Below, in pieces: positions 25,301 to 39,400 of a stretch of DNA of 64,000 bases; within the stretch, counting starts at the first letter, position 1, and every line of letters begins with the position of its first letter. The notes under the pieces are model-generated. The model worked only from the letters and a program-made list of their open reading frames with translations, searched no databases and was not told where the DNA came from. The DNA is from Bathynomus jamesi (Eukaryota > Arthropoda > Malacostraca > Isopoda > Cirolanidae), in NCBI GenBank assembly GCA_023014485.1, contig JAJOZX010000194.1:1164501-1228500 (forward strand). Direction: 5' to 3'. The translations under genes were made by a program, and so were the position numbers.

Positions 25301-28300
25301 TCGTAACACATGACATCTTCAAGATTCATGTCTCCGCCAGTGGCAACAGTCATCATTCTCTGAAACAGTAGTGCAGGATCTACTTCTATATCTGAAGCAT
25401 CAGTGATCACAACGGCAGAAGCAGATCCTAGTGTTTTCACTTTGTCAGATCTTTTGGCAGAATATGTAAAGGCTTGTTTCCCAATCATTTTTACGACAAT
25501 GTTCGTACCGATTGAATGCAATTGATGAACGTTAACTCCAGGATCAGCAGTTAGCCCTGTTACAATGTTGCAGAGACCCGAGGTAGAATGGAATGTGGAT
25601 AAGGATTCCAGACGTTCAAGTACTTTCTTCATGTCATTACTGTCCCTGATTTGTCTACTTCCCCTCATTTCCTTGTGCTGTTCACTACTTTCCAACAAAA
25701 CTCTGGTGTATTCCTGCATTGCTAAGTTATAAGTGGAACACAGAGGCATAGAAAAGAGCCACGTTGTCCTTTGGATGTCTGTAAATCCACTTCCGCGTGT
25801 CAGTCCGCCTCTGCTTTTCAGGGAACGCATTAGTACTTGTTCTATCACTTCTGATTATTTTTGCAGCAGCTTCTACTAGGTAAATCTTCTGTAGCTCTAT
25901 ATCTATATCACATTCTTTCGACTTTTTGTGATAATCTATAAGAATTTCATTAGCTGTCTCTCGTAGTGTTACTACATCTGCCTTCCCACTTTCACCTGAT
26001 ATTATGATCTTGTCTCCGTAACGTTCTTAAAGCTTTCTCTTCATGTGCCTGCGTTCGTAGACAGAGCTCTGACTTCCTTGAAGATATTCCTCCATTTTGG
26101 AAATTAGGTCTCCAATCAACAGTTGTTCATCATCATTCTCTTCCAGGTAAGCACAGGTATGAAGGAATGCTTGGTGTTGCTCTTCATTAGTTGGTCTCCC
26201 TTTCTTCGAATCATGATCGTCGGAGGAGTATGCGCGAGGAATGTTTTTTCCACTTCGAAAATTTACGCTGCAGGTGTGATGGTAGACACAATCTGCAGCA
26301 GGAAGATCACGAAGATAATACTCCAGACGGCCTTTTACATTAAACGACCATTCATCGCAGCGGCTTTCACAGCACCTTTTTATGGTTTCGGAGAACTCTG
26401 TAGTTCTTATTTTGACATGCTCTGATTTTGGTTTGTGTTTGGAAAAAAAGTCCACAAAGGTATCACAAAACAAAGTGAGTAGCACTGGAAAATGCGTATT
26501 CATGAAAACGAGCACTTTTCCTTGGTATTGCCTCGGCTGCGGTCTGTCGCTTCTTTATTTCAATGATCTTTTTATCCGTAAACCTTTTCCTACATACAAC
26601 GTGAACACTTATTCCAGCTGTTGCAACAACATCGCTTCCACGGCTGCGGCTGGATGCATTTATACCATCTGCTCCTTTTGCGAGATGTGAACCACTTCCT
26701 GTCCGCTGTCCAATTTCTCCTTACAAATCACGCACAATTCTTCAGGGGTCTGCATTCTTGAAGGCGGACGCACACCGAGTCAGCCGTACACCGAGTCAGT
26801 CTGAAACAGAAAACACAAATTAATAAACTGTGTTGCAGTATTTAAAAGGAGTACATAATAACAGTTTTAAAGAAAATGACAAGCACAAATACGCAGATTT
26901 GATAGTGGGTAGTAGGAATTAGAGTTGTATATAATATAAGTTTATAAAGATGTAGCAATGTCCATTCTCACATACACTCCATACAGTATATTTTATTTAC
27001 ATTACGTGACGTCATAGTTTAATACTAGCCGCCTAATACAATTTTTAGTGTCATATAGGTTAATTTAGAAACGAAAATGTGTTTTAAAACATTTTACTGA
27101 TCAAGAAAAACGTCATAACTCTCTCTACAAAGCGAAATTAAAATTTATTGTATTTCGTAGGAAACTGCCAGTCCGCCATTTTGAATTTCATTTTTGGGGG
27201 TGTTCCCGGGGTCCAATTTTGTCGGATTTTGGATATATTATTCTGCAATGGTTCCTGAGCTGGAAACAGTTTAGAAAGCTTCTGAAGCAATTTTGCCCAG
27301 GTTGAAGCTATTTTTGCTCTAGATTGCCTGGACTACTAATGATTTAGCTAGCTTAAACATGTACGATATTTAACGTTCTCCGCGTTTCTCTGGGAACGAT
27401 AAAGTGGTAGTTCAGGTTTTTCTTTTTATAAACCAACCGAAGGTTGCTGCGAACTATGCTTCGTTTTAGGTCATCGTGAACTTTTTTAAGAAGTTTTAAT
27501 CGCAAAATTAGGCTACGTCGTGGCCAATGTCATAACACCGCTTCCCGTCGATCAGCGAATTAAGCGACATTGAGTCTGGAGAGTAGTTGGATAGGAGGTC
27601 GTCCTCCGCCCCAGATTATGTAGCGACCTGTGGTTGGACCCCACGTAAAGCTGTAGGTCCTTTCCGTCAGGTATGTTTAGACGTTGCGAAGATGATTAAA
27701 CAACCCCATTATTACATTGATTACTGAATATTTCGGTTACCAATCTGATTTTTTTATTTTCTGAAGGAATATGCAATTCTTAGCTACGCCTACTGTGCAA
27801 ATTGTTTAAAGATCTTTTTTCTCCATAACTCCTGGTGGTGACCCACTGCTGTTGCTATTTGAAATATATTTACTTATATACAGTAGGCCCTATATCCCAA
27901 CCCAGTGGTGTAGTGCTAAATAAAGAAGTGAGGGAACGCATTTTGAAAGTGTTACTCAGATGCGGGGGGGGGGGGACAATGGCGAGCGCGGCGAGCCCAT
28001 ACAGCTGGGGGTCCGGGGGCACTGTAAGCTCCCCGGGAAATCTTTTGAAATCTGACCAATTTCAGGAATATTTTGAGGTCATATGCACTGGATATTAGGA
28101 TATATTCCAAGGTTGAAGATGCAGTATTTCCAGTGTCATTAGATATACGACATCCAGTACGATCAATAAAAATAGCTAACAACTGGAATGATTAACTAAA
28201 AAAAAGTTAACTGGTACCCCGTGGTGACTGTTTCACCAGATCTTTATAGGCTAGCATTGCCTCAGTCGAAGCTAAAAGAAATGAAGCAGTTAATGATTCT

Positions 28301-31300
28301 TTCTCATATTTCTTCTAGGGGTGGGAATTAAAATTTCATGACGTTAGAGATTTGTAAGTTCGGATTTATTTGAAATAGTGAGGGAACGCCGTTCCATCTA
28401 CCAAAAAAAGTAAGGGAACGCCGTTCCCACGCGTTCCCAGCACTACACCACTGTCCCAACCCCTAAACAAATCTATTTACGAAATAATGTATACACACTT
28501 CAGTTGCAGATAGTCTAGTACAAATGTAGTTGGTAACGCCATTACTTGTATAATGACAGTGCTGAATTTTGTGGTGGTACTTTGATATGATCTGATAATA
28601 AGCCGCAACCATCTCCCATCGGTTAATTCGGTAAACAAAATGTAAGGACGTTTTTGGGTGGCAGATTGCCTGGACACTGGATAGGGCGCCGTAAACCCAT
28701 TGAATTCGCTAACAAGATCTCCACCACTTACACCCCCTCGATTTTTATCTTTTGGGTGAACTGAGGAAAATTTTGCCCCAGTAAATCGGCTTCCTTGCAG
28801 TAACTTCGTCGGCGGTCGTTTAAAAATTATGGAACGCTATTTTTGCTAAAATTTGACACCCCCTACTCACCTGAAACGTCCCGTAACTCTAGACCAGACA
28901 CCCCCTGAAATGTTGTAACACTCCCACCCCCTACGTATTTTTTAACGTATTCATGCATTGTTGACGCCTGATAAATGCGCAAGCGTGTCGTTCTGTTTCT
29001 TCTCGATATCAGACGGGTTTAGATGAAAATGGCCAACATTTTGAACAGTTACGAAAGTTGAAGTTTTCTTATAATAGTAAAAACTAATAAAATCCATATT
29101 GTATTTGTTACTATCTGCAACTCAAGCGTGTACATATTTTTTACACGCATATATATAATATATATATATTATATATATATATAATATAATATAATATATA
29201 ATATAAATACGCGCACACACATTAGTGCAGAGCTTTCCAAAACTGTGTGTCGCCAATACCTCCCAGGTGTGTCGCCAAATTTAGTTATTTTCAATTTTTT
29301 TGTATTTTGAAAATTGTTATTTTTGTATCAACAAAATCGGCTACAAGATAAACCACCTACTGAAAAATTATTTGATATTTGATAACAAAAATTAATTACT
29401 GTGTCGCCAACGTGAAAAGTTTGGAAAGCTCTGCATTAGGGGCACTCAGTATATTTTGCCCCACCCTTTTTTCATAGTTAAATAATAGGCCATGCTGAAA
29501 TGTCTTTTGGGCCGTAAGTTTGAACTTTCTGCGCTTCACATAACCGGATTTTCCAGTTTGAATCTCCCCTCCTTGTATAAAACCGATAGTTAACGCAGTT
29601 TCGAAAATGGCGTCCGACAGTAATGTGCGTCGTAAACAGAGAGCTGTTATCGAGTTCTCAACCGCAGAGAAGGAAACAGTTGGAAATATTCACAAACGTC
29701 AACAAAACATTTACAGAGATGGTGCTTTTGATCGAAGCATAGTTGGACGCTGGTCTAAACGTGCGAGATCATCGGAGTGAGGGGAGAGCCAGCCTCGATG
29801 ATGAGCCACGCAGCGGTCGCCCGGCATCGGCTGTGACATCTCGCAACGTGCTAACAGCATCACTCGATCAAATCGGCGCGTCACATACATGGAGCTATCA
29901 CTGGAGCTAGGAGTTAGTGAAGGAAGTGTGAATACGATAATTCAACAACTGGGATACTCAAAAGTGTGTTCACGGTTTGTTCCTTGCGAAATGACTGAAG
30001 ATCACAAAGCCCAAAGAAAAGAAATTGCTTCAGAGTCGTTGGTTCGATACGAAACGGAAGTGGATGACTTCCTTTCACGAATTGTGACTGGGGATGAGAC
30101 TTGGGTACACCACTTTGAACCTGAAACAAAACGCCAATCCATGGAGTGGCATCACGCATACTCCCGACGCAAGAAAAAGTTCAAAATGGCTCCCTTTGCA
30201 GGAAAGGTTATGGCCACCATCTTCTGGGACACGAAAGGGGAGATTCTGGTAGACATTATGAAGAAAGGACAATCAATCAATTCAGAGGCATATATTGCTA
30301 CCCTACAGAGACGTATAAAGCGAGTTCGACCGGAGAGAAAACTGGAAGACGTCCTTCTTTTGCACGATAACGCAACACCACACAGCAGTTTGCAAACAAG
30401 AGAGGTCATCACAAAAATGCGCTTGACTGTATTACCCCACCTTCCATACAGCCCGGATGTGTCGCCTTCAGACTTCCATTTGTTTGGGCCAAAGAAGGAT
30501 GCTATTCGTGGAAGAAAGTTTCAGTGACGATGAGGTTGCTGAGGAGGTTGAGGTGGCTCGAGCGGAACCCAGCGGACTTTCACCAGCAATGAATAAAGGT
30601 CCTTGTTTCGAGGTGGAGGGAAAGCCCTAGAAAAGGATAGAGGCTCTTGGAAAAATAAAAACCTTGTGAAAAAGGTATGTAACTACTTGTGTATAAAATT
30701 TCTGGAACTTAAAGGAACCTTAAAAAGAAAAAGGTGGGGCTAAATATATTGAGTGGCCCTCGTATATACAGGGTGTACACAAATTATCTTTACAACTTTT
30801 CTCTCAAATAAAAATATTAAGAAACGAGGTACACGCACAGTTTTTTGCGCCATCTGTGAGAGAAAGTAATAAAGTTTCACATAACCGAGCAAACAAATTT
30901 AACATGGGCACCATTTGTCACGTAAGACGCCCAAACGGTATTTCTTATTTCCTCGCTGAGGCGACAGTAACAACCCCCAATTATCTGGATATGCTTGAGA
31001 ACGTCTATCCATAGTAATGGTAAAGGTCAAATACTATAGCGGTTTTTTCCCATGATGGAAGTCCAACGTGGGCATATACTATCTATCTATCTATCTTTCT
31101 ATGAAACAAGACGACAGTCCATATACAAACATTTAATTTGCAGAGCTTTCGACATTTCAAATGTCATCTTCAGTGCTAAAAATTATATATATAATGGAGG
31201 TGCCCCCTTGGGGCATTGGTTTCTGCGAGTATGTAGAAGAATTACGGCATTTGGAAGAGTGAGGTCCATGGTGTAATGGTATCGCGTCTGACCGGCAATC

Positions 31301-34300
31301 GGAAGATCCCGGGTTCGATTCCCAGGTGGTTACCTCATTTTTTCATTTGTTTCGTTCTCTCTCTCTCGTCTTGCGCGGAATATCTCCTATACAAGCGTCG
31401 TTCTTTACGTTATTTATACTGCGTGTTCTTTGCAGTTGAATGTGTATATATATATATATATACACATATACACATACACAATTAAAACCAACTATGAAAT
31501 TAAAACAATTTAAATATTGACAAATATCACAGCGAAAATAAAGATTAAAACCTGAAATTATACAGTTAATACAATTAAATATAAAATATTGTGAAAGGAA
31601 CTATGAAAAGGGGCTTACCTTTAAAATAGGAAAAGAATAAATGCAAGTAAAACCATTATAAATAATTTAAAGGAACACTATGGAAAAGTTTAAAATCTTA
31701 ACATTAAGTTATTCAATCACACAGACAGCAAAGAATGGGAAAGAATGAAAATTTTTTTGTTAACGGGCACTAACTTGGTTGGTTGTGGTTGGTGGTTGGT
31801 TGGTTGTTGGTAGGCGGGTAAAAGGAAAATTTTATTGAAGGATATTGAGGTTGTGAAATGGGGTATAATGATTTATATCTGGTTTGTGCTTAAAAATGAA
31901 TATGGGTTCTAAGAGGGGTAGGTCGTGTTTATTGGCTTTAGCAATTATTGTGAATTTAGTAGATTTAATTGGGTCGTTTAACTGATGGGAGTGGGAATGT
32001 ATGTGTGATTGGGAGGGATTCGCGAGTCTATTATTAGTATGAATTTGGAGTTGGCGTGCAGTCGTGCCAACGTACGACGATGTACAATCGTTACGTGTAT
32101 ATTTATTTATAAATGACCGATGAGCGCAAAGGCTTTGGAATTATATCTTTAAATTTGAAAAAGGAGTGTAATTTACGCTCTAATGCGTAAATACATTTAA
32201 CAGAAATTTGTGGATAAAATCTATTTAAGTTTACCAATTTTCCTCTTCAACACGAGACTTTCGGGTCCACAGTAAGGATGTTTAAAATATATAACTTTCT
32301 TCCGTACTGTAGTAACGACGATTTTCTTTTATTAGAGAATTTTAAGTTTATGAATCTTTTTATTAAACTGTCAATAAGTTTAGGAGGGAAACCATTACCT
32401 CGTAAGAGCTTTTTAAGGAATTCAAACTCGGCATGAAGATAGTAGTTGGAGCAAATGTCGTATGAACGGCATAGAAGGGTAAGAATGAGGTTACGTTTGT
32501 ATTCTAGTGGTGCGAGGCTGTCAAATTTCATTCCCAAACCCGTGAACGTGGCTTTACGAAAAACTGATGTTTCGAAGTGATTATTGCTAACTTGTGCCTG
32601 ATTTGTTCCTTTTAACATTTTATAGATTTTAATATTTTAAATTTTAAACTTTTCCATAATGTTCCCTTAAATTATTTATAATGGTTTTACTTACATTTAT
32701 TCTTTTCCTATTTTAAAGGTAAGCCCCCTTTTATAGTTCCTTTTACAATATTTTATATTTTAATTGCATTACCTGTATAATTTCACGTTTTAATCTTTAT
32801 TTTCGCTGTGATATTTGTCAGTACTTAAATTGTTTTAAGTTCATAGTTGGTTTTAATTGTATATATACTATATAATTTTTAGCACTGAAGATGACATTTG
32901 AAATGTCGAAAGCTCTGCAAATTAAATGTTTGTATATGGACTGTCGTCTTGTTTCATAGATAGATAGATAGATAGATAGTATATGCCCACGTTGGGTTTC
33001 CATCATGGGAAAAAACCCTATAGTATTTGTTATTTACCATTAGTTTCTCAGCGGACATTGAGTTGTAACACACACCATACATACATACATACGAGGGCCA
33101 CTCAATATATTTTGCCCCCCCCTTTTTTTTTTTTTTTTCCTTGTAAGTTCCAGAAATTTTGTACACAAGTAGTTACCTTTTTTACAAGGTTTTTATTTTT
33201 CCAATAGCCTCTATCCTTTTCTACGGCTTTCCCTCCATCTCGAAACTTTCTTCCGCGAATAGCATCCTTCATTGGCCCAAACAAATGGAAGAAGGTGCCA
33301 GATCCGGGCTGTATGGATGGTGGGGTAACACAGTCAAGTGCATTTTTGTGTGATGGCCTTTCTTGTTTGCGAACTGTTGTGTGGTCTTGTTATCGTGCAA
33401 AAGGAGGACGTCTTCCAGTTTTTTCTCCGGTCGAACTCGCTTTATACGTCTCTGGAGTCTCTGTAGGGTAGCAATATATGCATCTGAGTTGATTATTTGT
33501 CCTTTCTTCATAATGTCCACCAGAATCTCCCCTTTCGTCCCAGAAGATGGTAGCCATAACTTTTCCTGCAAAGGGAGCCATTTTGAACTTTTTCTTGCGT
33601 GGGGAGTGTGCGTGATGCCACTCCATGGATTGGCGTTTTGTTTCAGGTTCAAAGTGGTGTACCCAAGTCTCATCCCCAGTCACAGTTCGTGAAAGGAAGT
33701 AATCCCCTTCTGTCTCGTATCGAACTAACGACTCTGAAGCAATTTCTTTTCTTTGGGTTTTATGATCTTCGGTCAATTCGCGAGGAACAAACCGTGAACA
33801 CACTTTTGAGTATCCCATTTGCTGAATTATTGAATTCACACTTCCTTCACTAATTTCTAGCTCCAGTAATAGCTCCTTATATGTGACGCGCCGATTTGAT
33901 CGAATGATGCTGTTAGTAGCCCTACGTTGCACAGTGCGAGATGTCACAGCCGATGCCGGGCGACCGCTGCGTGGCTTATCACCGAGGCTGGCTCTCCCTC
34001 TCCAATTATCTTTCACGTTTAGACCAGCGTCCAACTGTGCTTCGATCAACAGCAGCATCTCCATAAACGTTTTGTAGAAGTTTGTAATTATTTCCAACTG
34101 TTTCCTTCTCTGCGGTGAAGAACTGCATAATAGCTCTGTTTACGACGCACATCACTGTCAGGCGCAATTTCCGAAACTGCGTTAACCATTGGTTTTATAC
34201 AAGGGCGTTTAAAAGCGGTTTTATACAAGGAGGGGGAGGTTCAAACTGGAAAAATCCGGTTATGTGAAGCGCAGAAAGTTCAAACTTACGGACCAAAAGA

Positions 34301-35373
34301 CATTTCAGCCCATGGCCTATTATTTAGCTAAGAAAAAAGGGTGGGGCAAAATATATTGAGTGCCCCTAGTGTGTATGTATTTATTTATTTTATTATTATT
34401 ATTGTTGTTTCGTAAGAGTATTAAGTTCTTGGCGAAATGTGAACTTGAATCGGATAGTGTCCTTCGTTCACTTTTGATGTCGGAGGTTTGTTCCTTCCGT
34501 TCATATTTCATTCTCAACTTTAACGAGCATTTTAAAACTTCAAATTATCTTTAATCTTGGGATACCCCACTTTTTTCCGTGCGTGTCGTAAAATGGGAAT
34601 GTACAGAACCCCGGAAATTAGGGTTATGGGATTCAAGCGTTGTAAACCCCCCCCCCCCCCCCCCCATTGAAAATGGGAAGCTGTGGGTAAAATAATGAAT
34701 AAATAATTGATTATTCCTCCCGTGTGTTCGTCAGAGGGCAATAAAAGAGTGGGGAACATCTCGTTCACGACACTTTATATATTTACTTTTATACCTAAAA
34801 TAAGGTTATTACCCCGGAGTCTTCGCGTCGCCCCGCCCGTGGTATCGCGCGTCAGACCATTGGCGATGGTCCAGTATATCGTCCTTCCTAAGCATCACGT
34901 TTGAAATAATGTGTTGACGTATGTCCGCGCTAAAGGGCGTCCGTTATCATGTGAAATAACCTACTCTAAAATTTATATGGATGTTATTACATCTACGATC
35001 TTACGCTCCAACCCATAAACTGATTTCGAAGCGAGAAGTGAAGGATTCATTATAAACTGAATGATCAAATTCATTCTATATTTATTCATTTTCACTCGTT
35101 CGTGACGAATTTTCAAAGAGTGACCCACGCGGACCACGCTACACAAATTATGACTCGTCCTGACGCAACGCGAAGACATCCTGGGCATGTGTTATGATGT
35201 GTATTCATTTTCATCGAACTTTTTTAGAACGGGTACAATGACGAAAGCGGATTTTTAAGTTTAGTAAATTCTCGGAACAAAGTTGGATCTGAATGGGAAG
35301 TTTTGGTTTTGCAGGAAATTATTTTGTTAGAAGTTGAATCATGTTTTTTTTCTGGATGACGTTATTTCAATAT

Positions 35374-35404
<31 letters not shown>

Positions 35405-36422
35405 TATAATGTTTTGGTTTTCATGAACATGTACGACTTTAGCATTTTCCTTCGCGTAAACAACTTTGAGATCCGCTGACTCTGTTTTTGCTTTTGCCTA
35501 TCTGTCTAATTGAAAATGACTTAAAATGAAAGTTGTCAATATTTTATGATTTTCTTATCGAACGGAATTTTTTACCGTGTCGTGATTCAGACATCCTCAG
35601 TTTGTCTCTATACGATGATAATTAATTGTACAACTCGTCGGAGTTTTTTTTAAAACGAGTTTTATTATCTATAATCGCGTACTTTATTATTTTTTGCGCT
35701 TTAGGCATTATTTTCATGTACTCTTTAGGGCAATTAATTCATTAAGAAATGATTTAATACAAATAAAATTATTTTTTAAGGACTTTTATTCAGTAATTAT
35801 TCTTCGGTTTCAATAAGTTAAGTATTAAAATTGGAGTATGGTAAGAAAGTCATCTTGTTGAGAATTGGATCCCGTTGTTTCGGTGGTGGTGGTAGTAGTA
35901 GTTACTCCGACGCCGCCGCCGCCGCCGCGCCTAGTTAGTTCCCCAGATATAAACTCCATAGAAAATTTATGGGAAATATAAAGAGGAAAATAAATGAAAA
36001 GGTAAAAACAATAGAATTGATTTCGAACCTGATTCAAAACTCGCATCATAAACTCGAACATCAGTGCCTGAAGTATATCGAAAGTATTCCTAAACGTATT
36101 GAAGGACGAACGGTAAATTGCTGAAACTGAAGTACCTCGAGGATTATTTTTGGTTGACCCGCGATGCGCAGTGGAACTAGTCTGGCGTGGGTTTTTTTTT
36201 TTTTTGGCCAAGTCGCTTCTTATTATTCACATTTGTTCAAATTTGTCGTTCAATATGTTACCGTTGCAATCTTCGTTCATATATAAATGGAGTTAACAAA
36301 TGAGGATAATTTTTAGAGCCTTAATTGTAATAAGCGACAGCGAAGCAAATCGTAATGATTAATTATTTATGCAACTAGTTTAATTTAAAAAATTAGCTGA
36401 ACGAAGGTATATCAATGTTTGT

Positions 36423-36460
<38 letters not shown>

Positions 36461-39400
36461 TTTTTTTTTTTTTTAGTTCAGGAAGAACCGATTCGCCTCT
36501 ATTTAAAGGGCATATCTCAGCGGAAAAACAAAGAAAAAGTGAGAGGAAAGACAGAGGAAAAAGAAAAAGGGTGGAGGGGACAGTCGAAGTGGAAAAAGAC
36601 CAAGGACTGCAGGGTCGAGCCCCATCATCCTTGGGTGCTAGGGCCGGGAGGGCGCACGTGAAACCTCCAGGAACAAGCACGTACAAACGAGCACAAAGAG
36701 CACTCAAGAGCACGAGCTTAGAACCCCCTTGCGGGGATATATATATATATATATATATAAAATTTAGTCCGGGTCGAAATTTTTTATTTCTTATGTACAT
36801 AGTGTGACGTGGTTCAATCATAGTAACACCCTGGTAAAATATTTTTGAATTCTGAGGACCCCCACCCTACCGGTTTCAGTTTTTCAGAAAATTTGTAAAA
36901 TTCGAGATAATTTGCGATTTACTTCGAAATTTTTTTATTATTACAAAAGTTCGCTTATAAGAGTTATTTATTTTTTAATGAAAAAAAATTTTATTAATAA
37001 ATTTTTAGCTATTATTTTTAGAAATTAAGAGAAATTCAATAAAATTTTTGACCTAAAACTTTTTTTTTATTTTTTTATTCCTTCCATTGACCTTTCCCCT
37101 CAAAAGTAGGCAGTTCTTTTCTAGACTCTAAAGTATTTAAAATAAATTTATGCCGATTAATATAACCAATTCTTTCCTGGCTAGATTTAGTTACTAAGTT
37201 CACACCCCGTTCAAAGCTTTGGCTGTGACATGGAAAATCTAGTATTTCTAGAGGTTTAGTTCTAATCTGAAGCAATTGCTCATTGGTAAAATTACTTAGC
37301 AAAGGTGGAGGAGTGATTATCTGCTCATTCCAATTAATCAAATCAATATAATGATTTGCTGGAAAATTTATAGATCTTGGTAGCTCAAAATTTCTGCCTC
37401 CTGAAAACCCAGTTCTGGAAAGAATTAATGGAAGTACCTTACAACATTAGCTTTTGATGGCGTCATGGCAGATGAAAATTTTGCTGGATATCTGAAGGCT
37501 GCATTGTGGCTTCTTTTTCTAGTAGCCATCATTTAATTTAATAAGATTTTAACTATTTTATTTATTACTGATATTTTAAAATTAAATAAGGTATTTTAAT
37601 ACAAACTTTTAACATTCTAGGTACCTAAATAGGAATCTGGAAAGAAAAAAAACAAAAATAATGTAATATTAGGTCTTATATCCGGTGCTATGAGTCAGCA
37701 CCAGACGTAAGACCCTACTCCGATCTAAAAAAAAAAAGTTGGTGAATGGTCTATTTTGATGTAATTCGTGCCGGGAACCCGATTTTGGCCATTCCGAAAG
37801 CAAAAAAATTAATATTTAGGGTCGATTTTTTCGATTTTTGTCCTATTTCCCATACAAATTCATATGGAAAAAAGTGAGTATCGGTAAGGGGGGGGGGGGT
37901 AGCGAAGGTCCCACAGCCTTGATTTTTGGTGTGGATACTACTATTACAAAATGATCAACCTCAATATGTACCAAAGCAAAATCTTGACCGTGACCCTTTT
38001 CGACCCGGCCTAATATATATAAATTAGGGTGACAGTAAAAATCGAAAGTTGGAGTTTTTTATTGGCCATTTGTTCAATGCTGCTACTACATGAGAAAACA
38101 ATGTACTGTAAATATTAGGTCATTCAGATAATATTTAAGGGTGTCTCAAGTGAGGTAAATAATTCTCCTTATAACACAAATTAATTGTTCATTACCTAGT
38201 AAAAATAAATTCATATTTTTTGTAATTAATGTAAATAAACGTTAGTTTTAGTTCATAAAGTTTAAGTGCAGGCGTACTCCAATCGTAATAAGTAATTAAA
38301 AAAAATATTAATGAATAAGGAGAATTATTATTTACCTCACTTGAGACACCCTTAAATATTACCTGAATGACCTAATATTTACAGTACATTGTTTTCTCAT
38401 GTAGTAGCAGCATTAAACAAATGGCCAATAAAAAACTCCAACTTTCGATTTTTATTGTCACCCTACTAGGGTGGTTTCATTTGTCCTATAGCTCTCACTA
38501 CATTTTCTCGGGTAAAATCAGTCTGTTTCCACTCTCCTTGCAATTTCTCTTCAAAGAATGCACCTATGTCAGGCATCGCTTTGTCAGGTTTTGGGGTACT
38601 AAAAACTGATTCATACTGGGCTCTCAATGTTTCAGATCGTCGGTTAGGTTAGTTCATTATTTCTCTTCTGTAAGGGCCCAATAGCGGTGCGCGGTTTTGT
38701 GAGAGCTCATTTGTGAGACCATCAACATTTTTGCTTGCTCCTGGTCTTCTCTTGTGCCCCCCTTGTCCTGGTGTGTGTAGATATATTCCTATCCACCTTT
38801 TTGTATTTTATAAACGAAGCTAGTCTCCGCAGATTATATTGGGGGATGGAGGGTTTATAGCCTTTATTAGCTTTCTGATGTCATCAGTGGCCTCCGAGAA
38901 TTTTTCTGTTGAGGTGTTTGGAGGTCTATAGATGACTATTGGTGTCACGTTTAGTTTTTCTATTTTCACTGCTAGGAGTTCAACAAAGCTGTATGATTTA
39001 CTTATTATTGTCTGTCATATGACCTTCATGTACATTAGGGGGGGTCGAAATTTTGTATTCTTATTCTACACACTGCTCGGAGTTTCCTTTGGGCCCCTAA
39101 ACAACATACTGTAATTACACCGCTATTCGCCCCTCCCCCCCCTACCCGTCGATATAAGTGAAGTTAAAGTAAGTTTTATATATATATAAATCTTTCTCCG
39201 TATATTACTTAAAGAATCGATTAAAGCATACTAAAACCAAAATATTCACCTTAAGAAATTTAAAATCGTAAATTACTGACACCACTGGCCTTTCCATCGG
39301 AACACAGGTAGCTTTTTTCTCGACTCCAGTACATTCAAAATAAATTTGTCTGTTTTCGTAACCAATTCTATCTTGTGATGCTTCTGTTACCACATTTACA

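Larger units (their letters stand above)
31016..33052 (-). mobile_element. Penelope-like retroelement with inverted terminal arms
   Basis: The left arm (31016-31710, interrupted by a SINE) and right arm (about 32630-33052) are inverted copies; examples are gaagatgacatttgaaatgt, aagctctgcaaattaaatgt and the gatagata/tatctatc tract near both outer ends. Between them, on the minus strand, lie the end of a reverse transcriptase and a GIY-YIG domain. Penelope-like elements are known for such LTR-like arms in direct or inverted order. 5'-truncated, non-functional. Confidence 0.85.

Noticed and set aside
35825..36211. 128-codon minus-strand frame with Thr and Gly runs
   Set aside because: Driven by (GTG)n/(GCC)n trinucleotide repeats. 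No start context, splice signal or homology.
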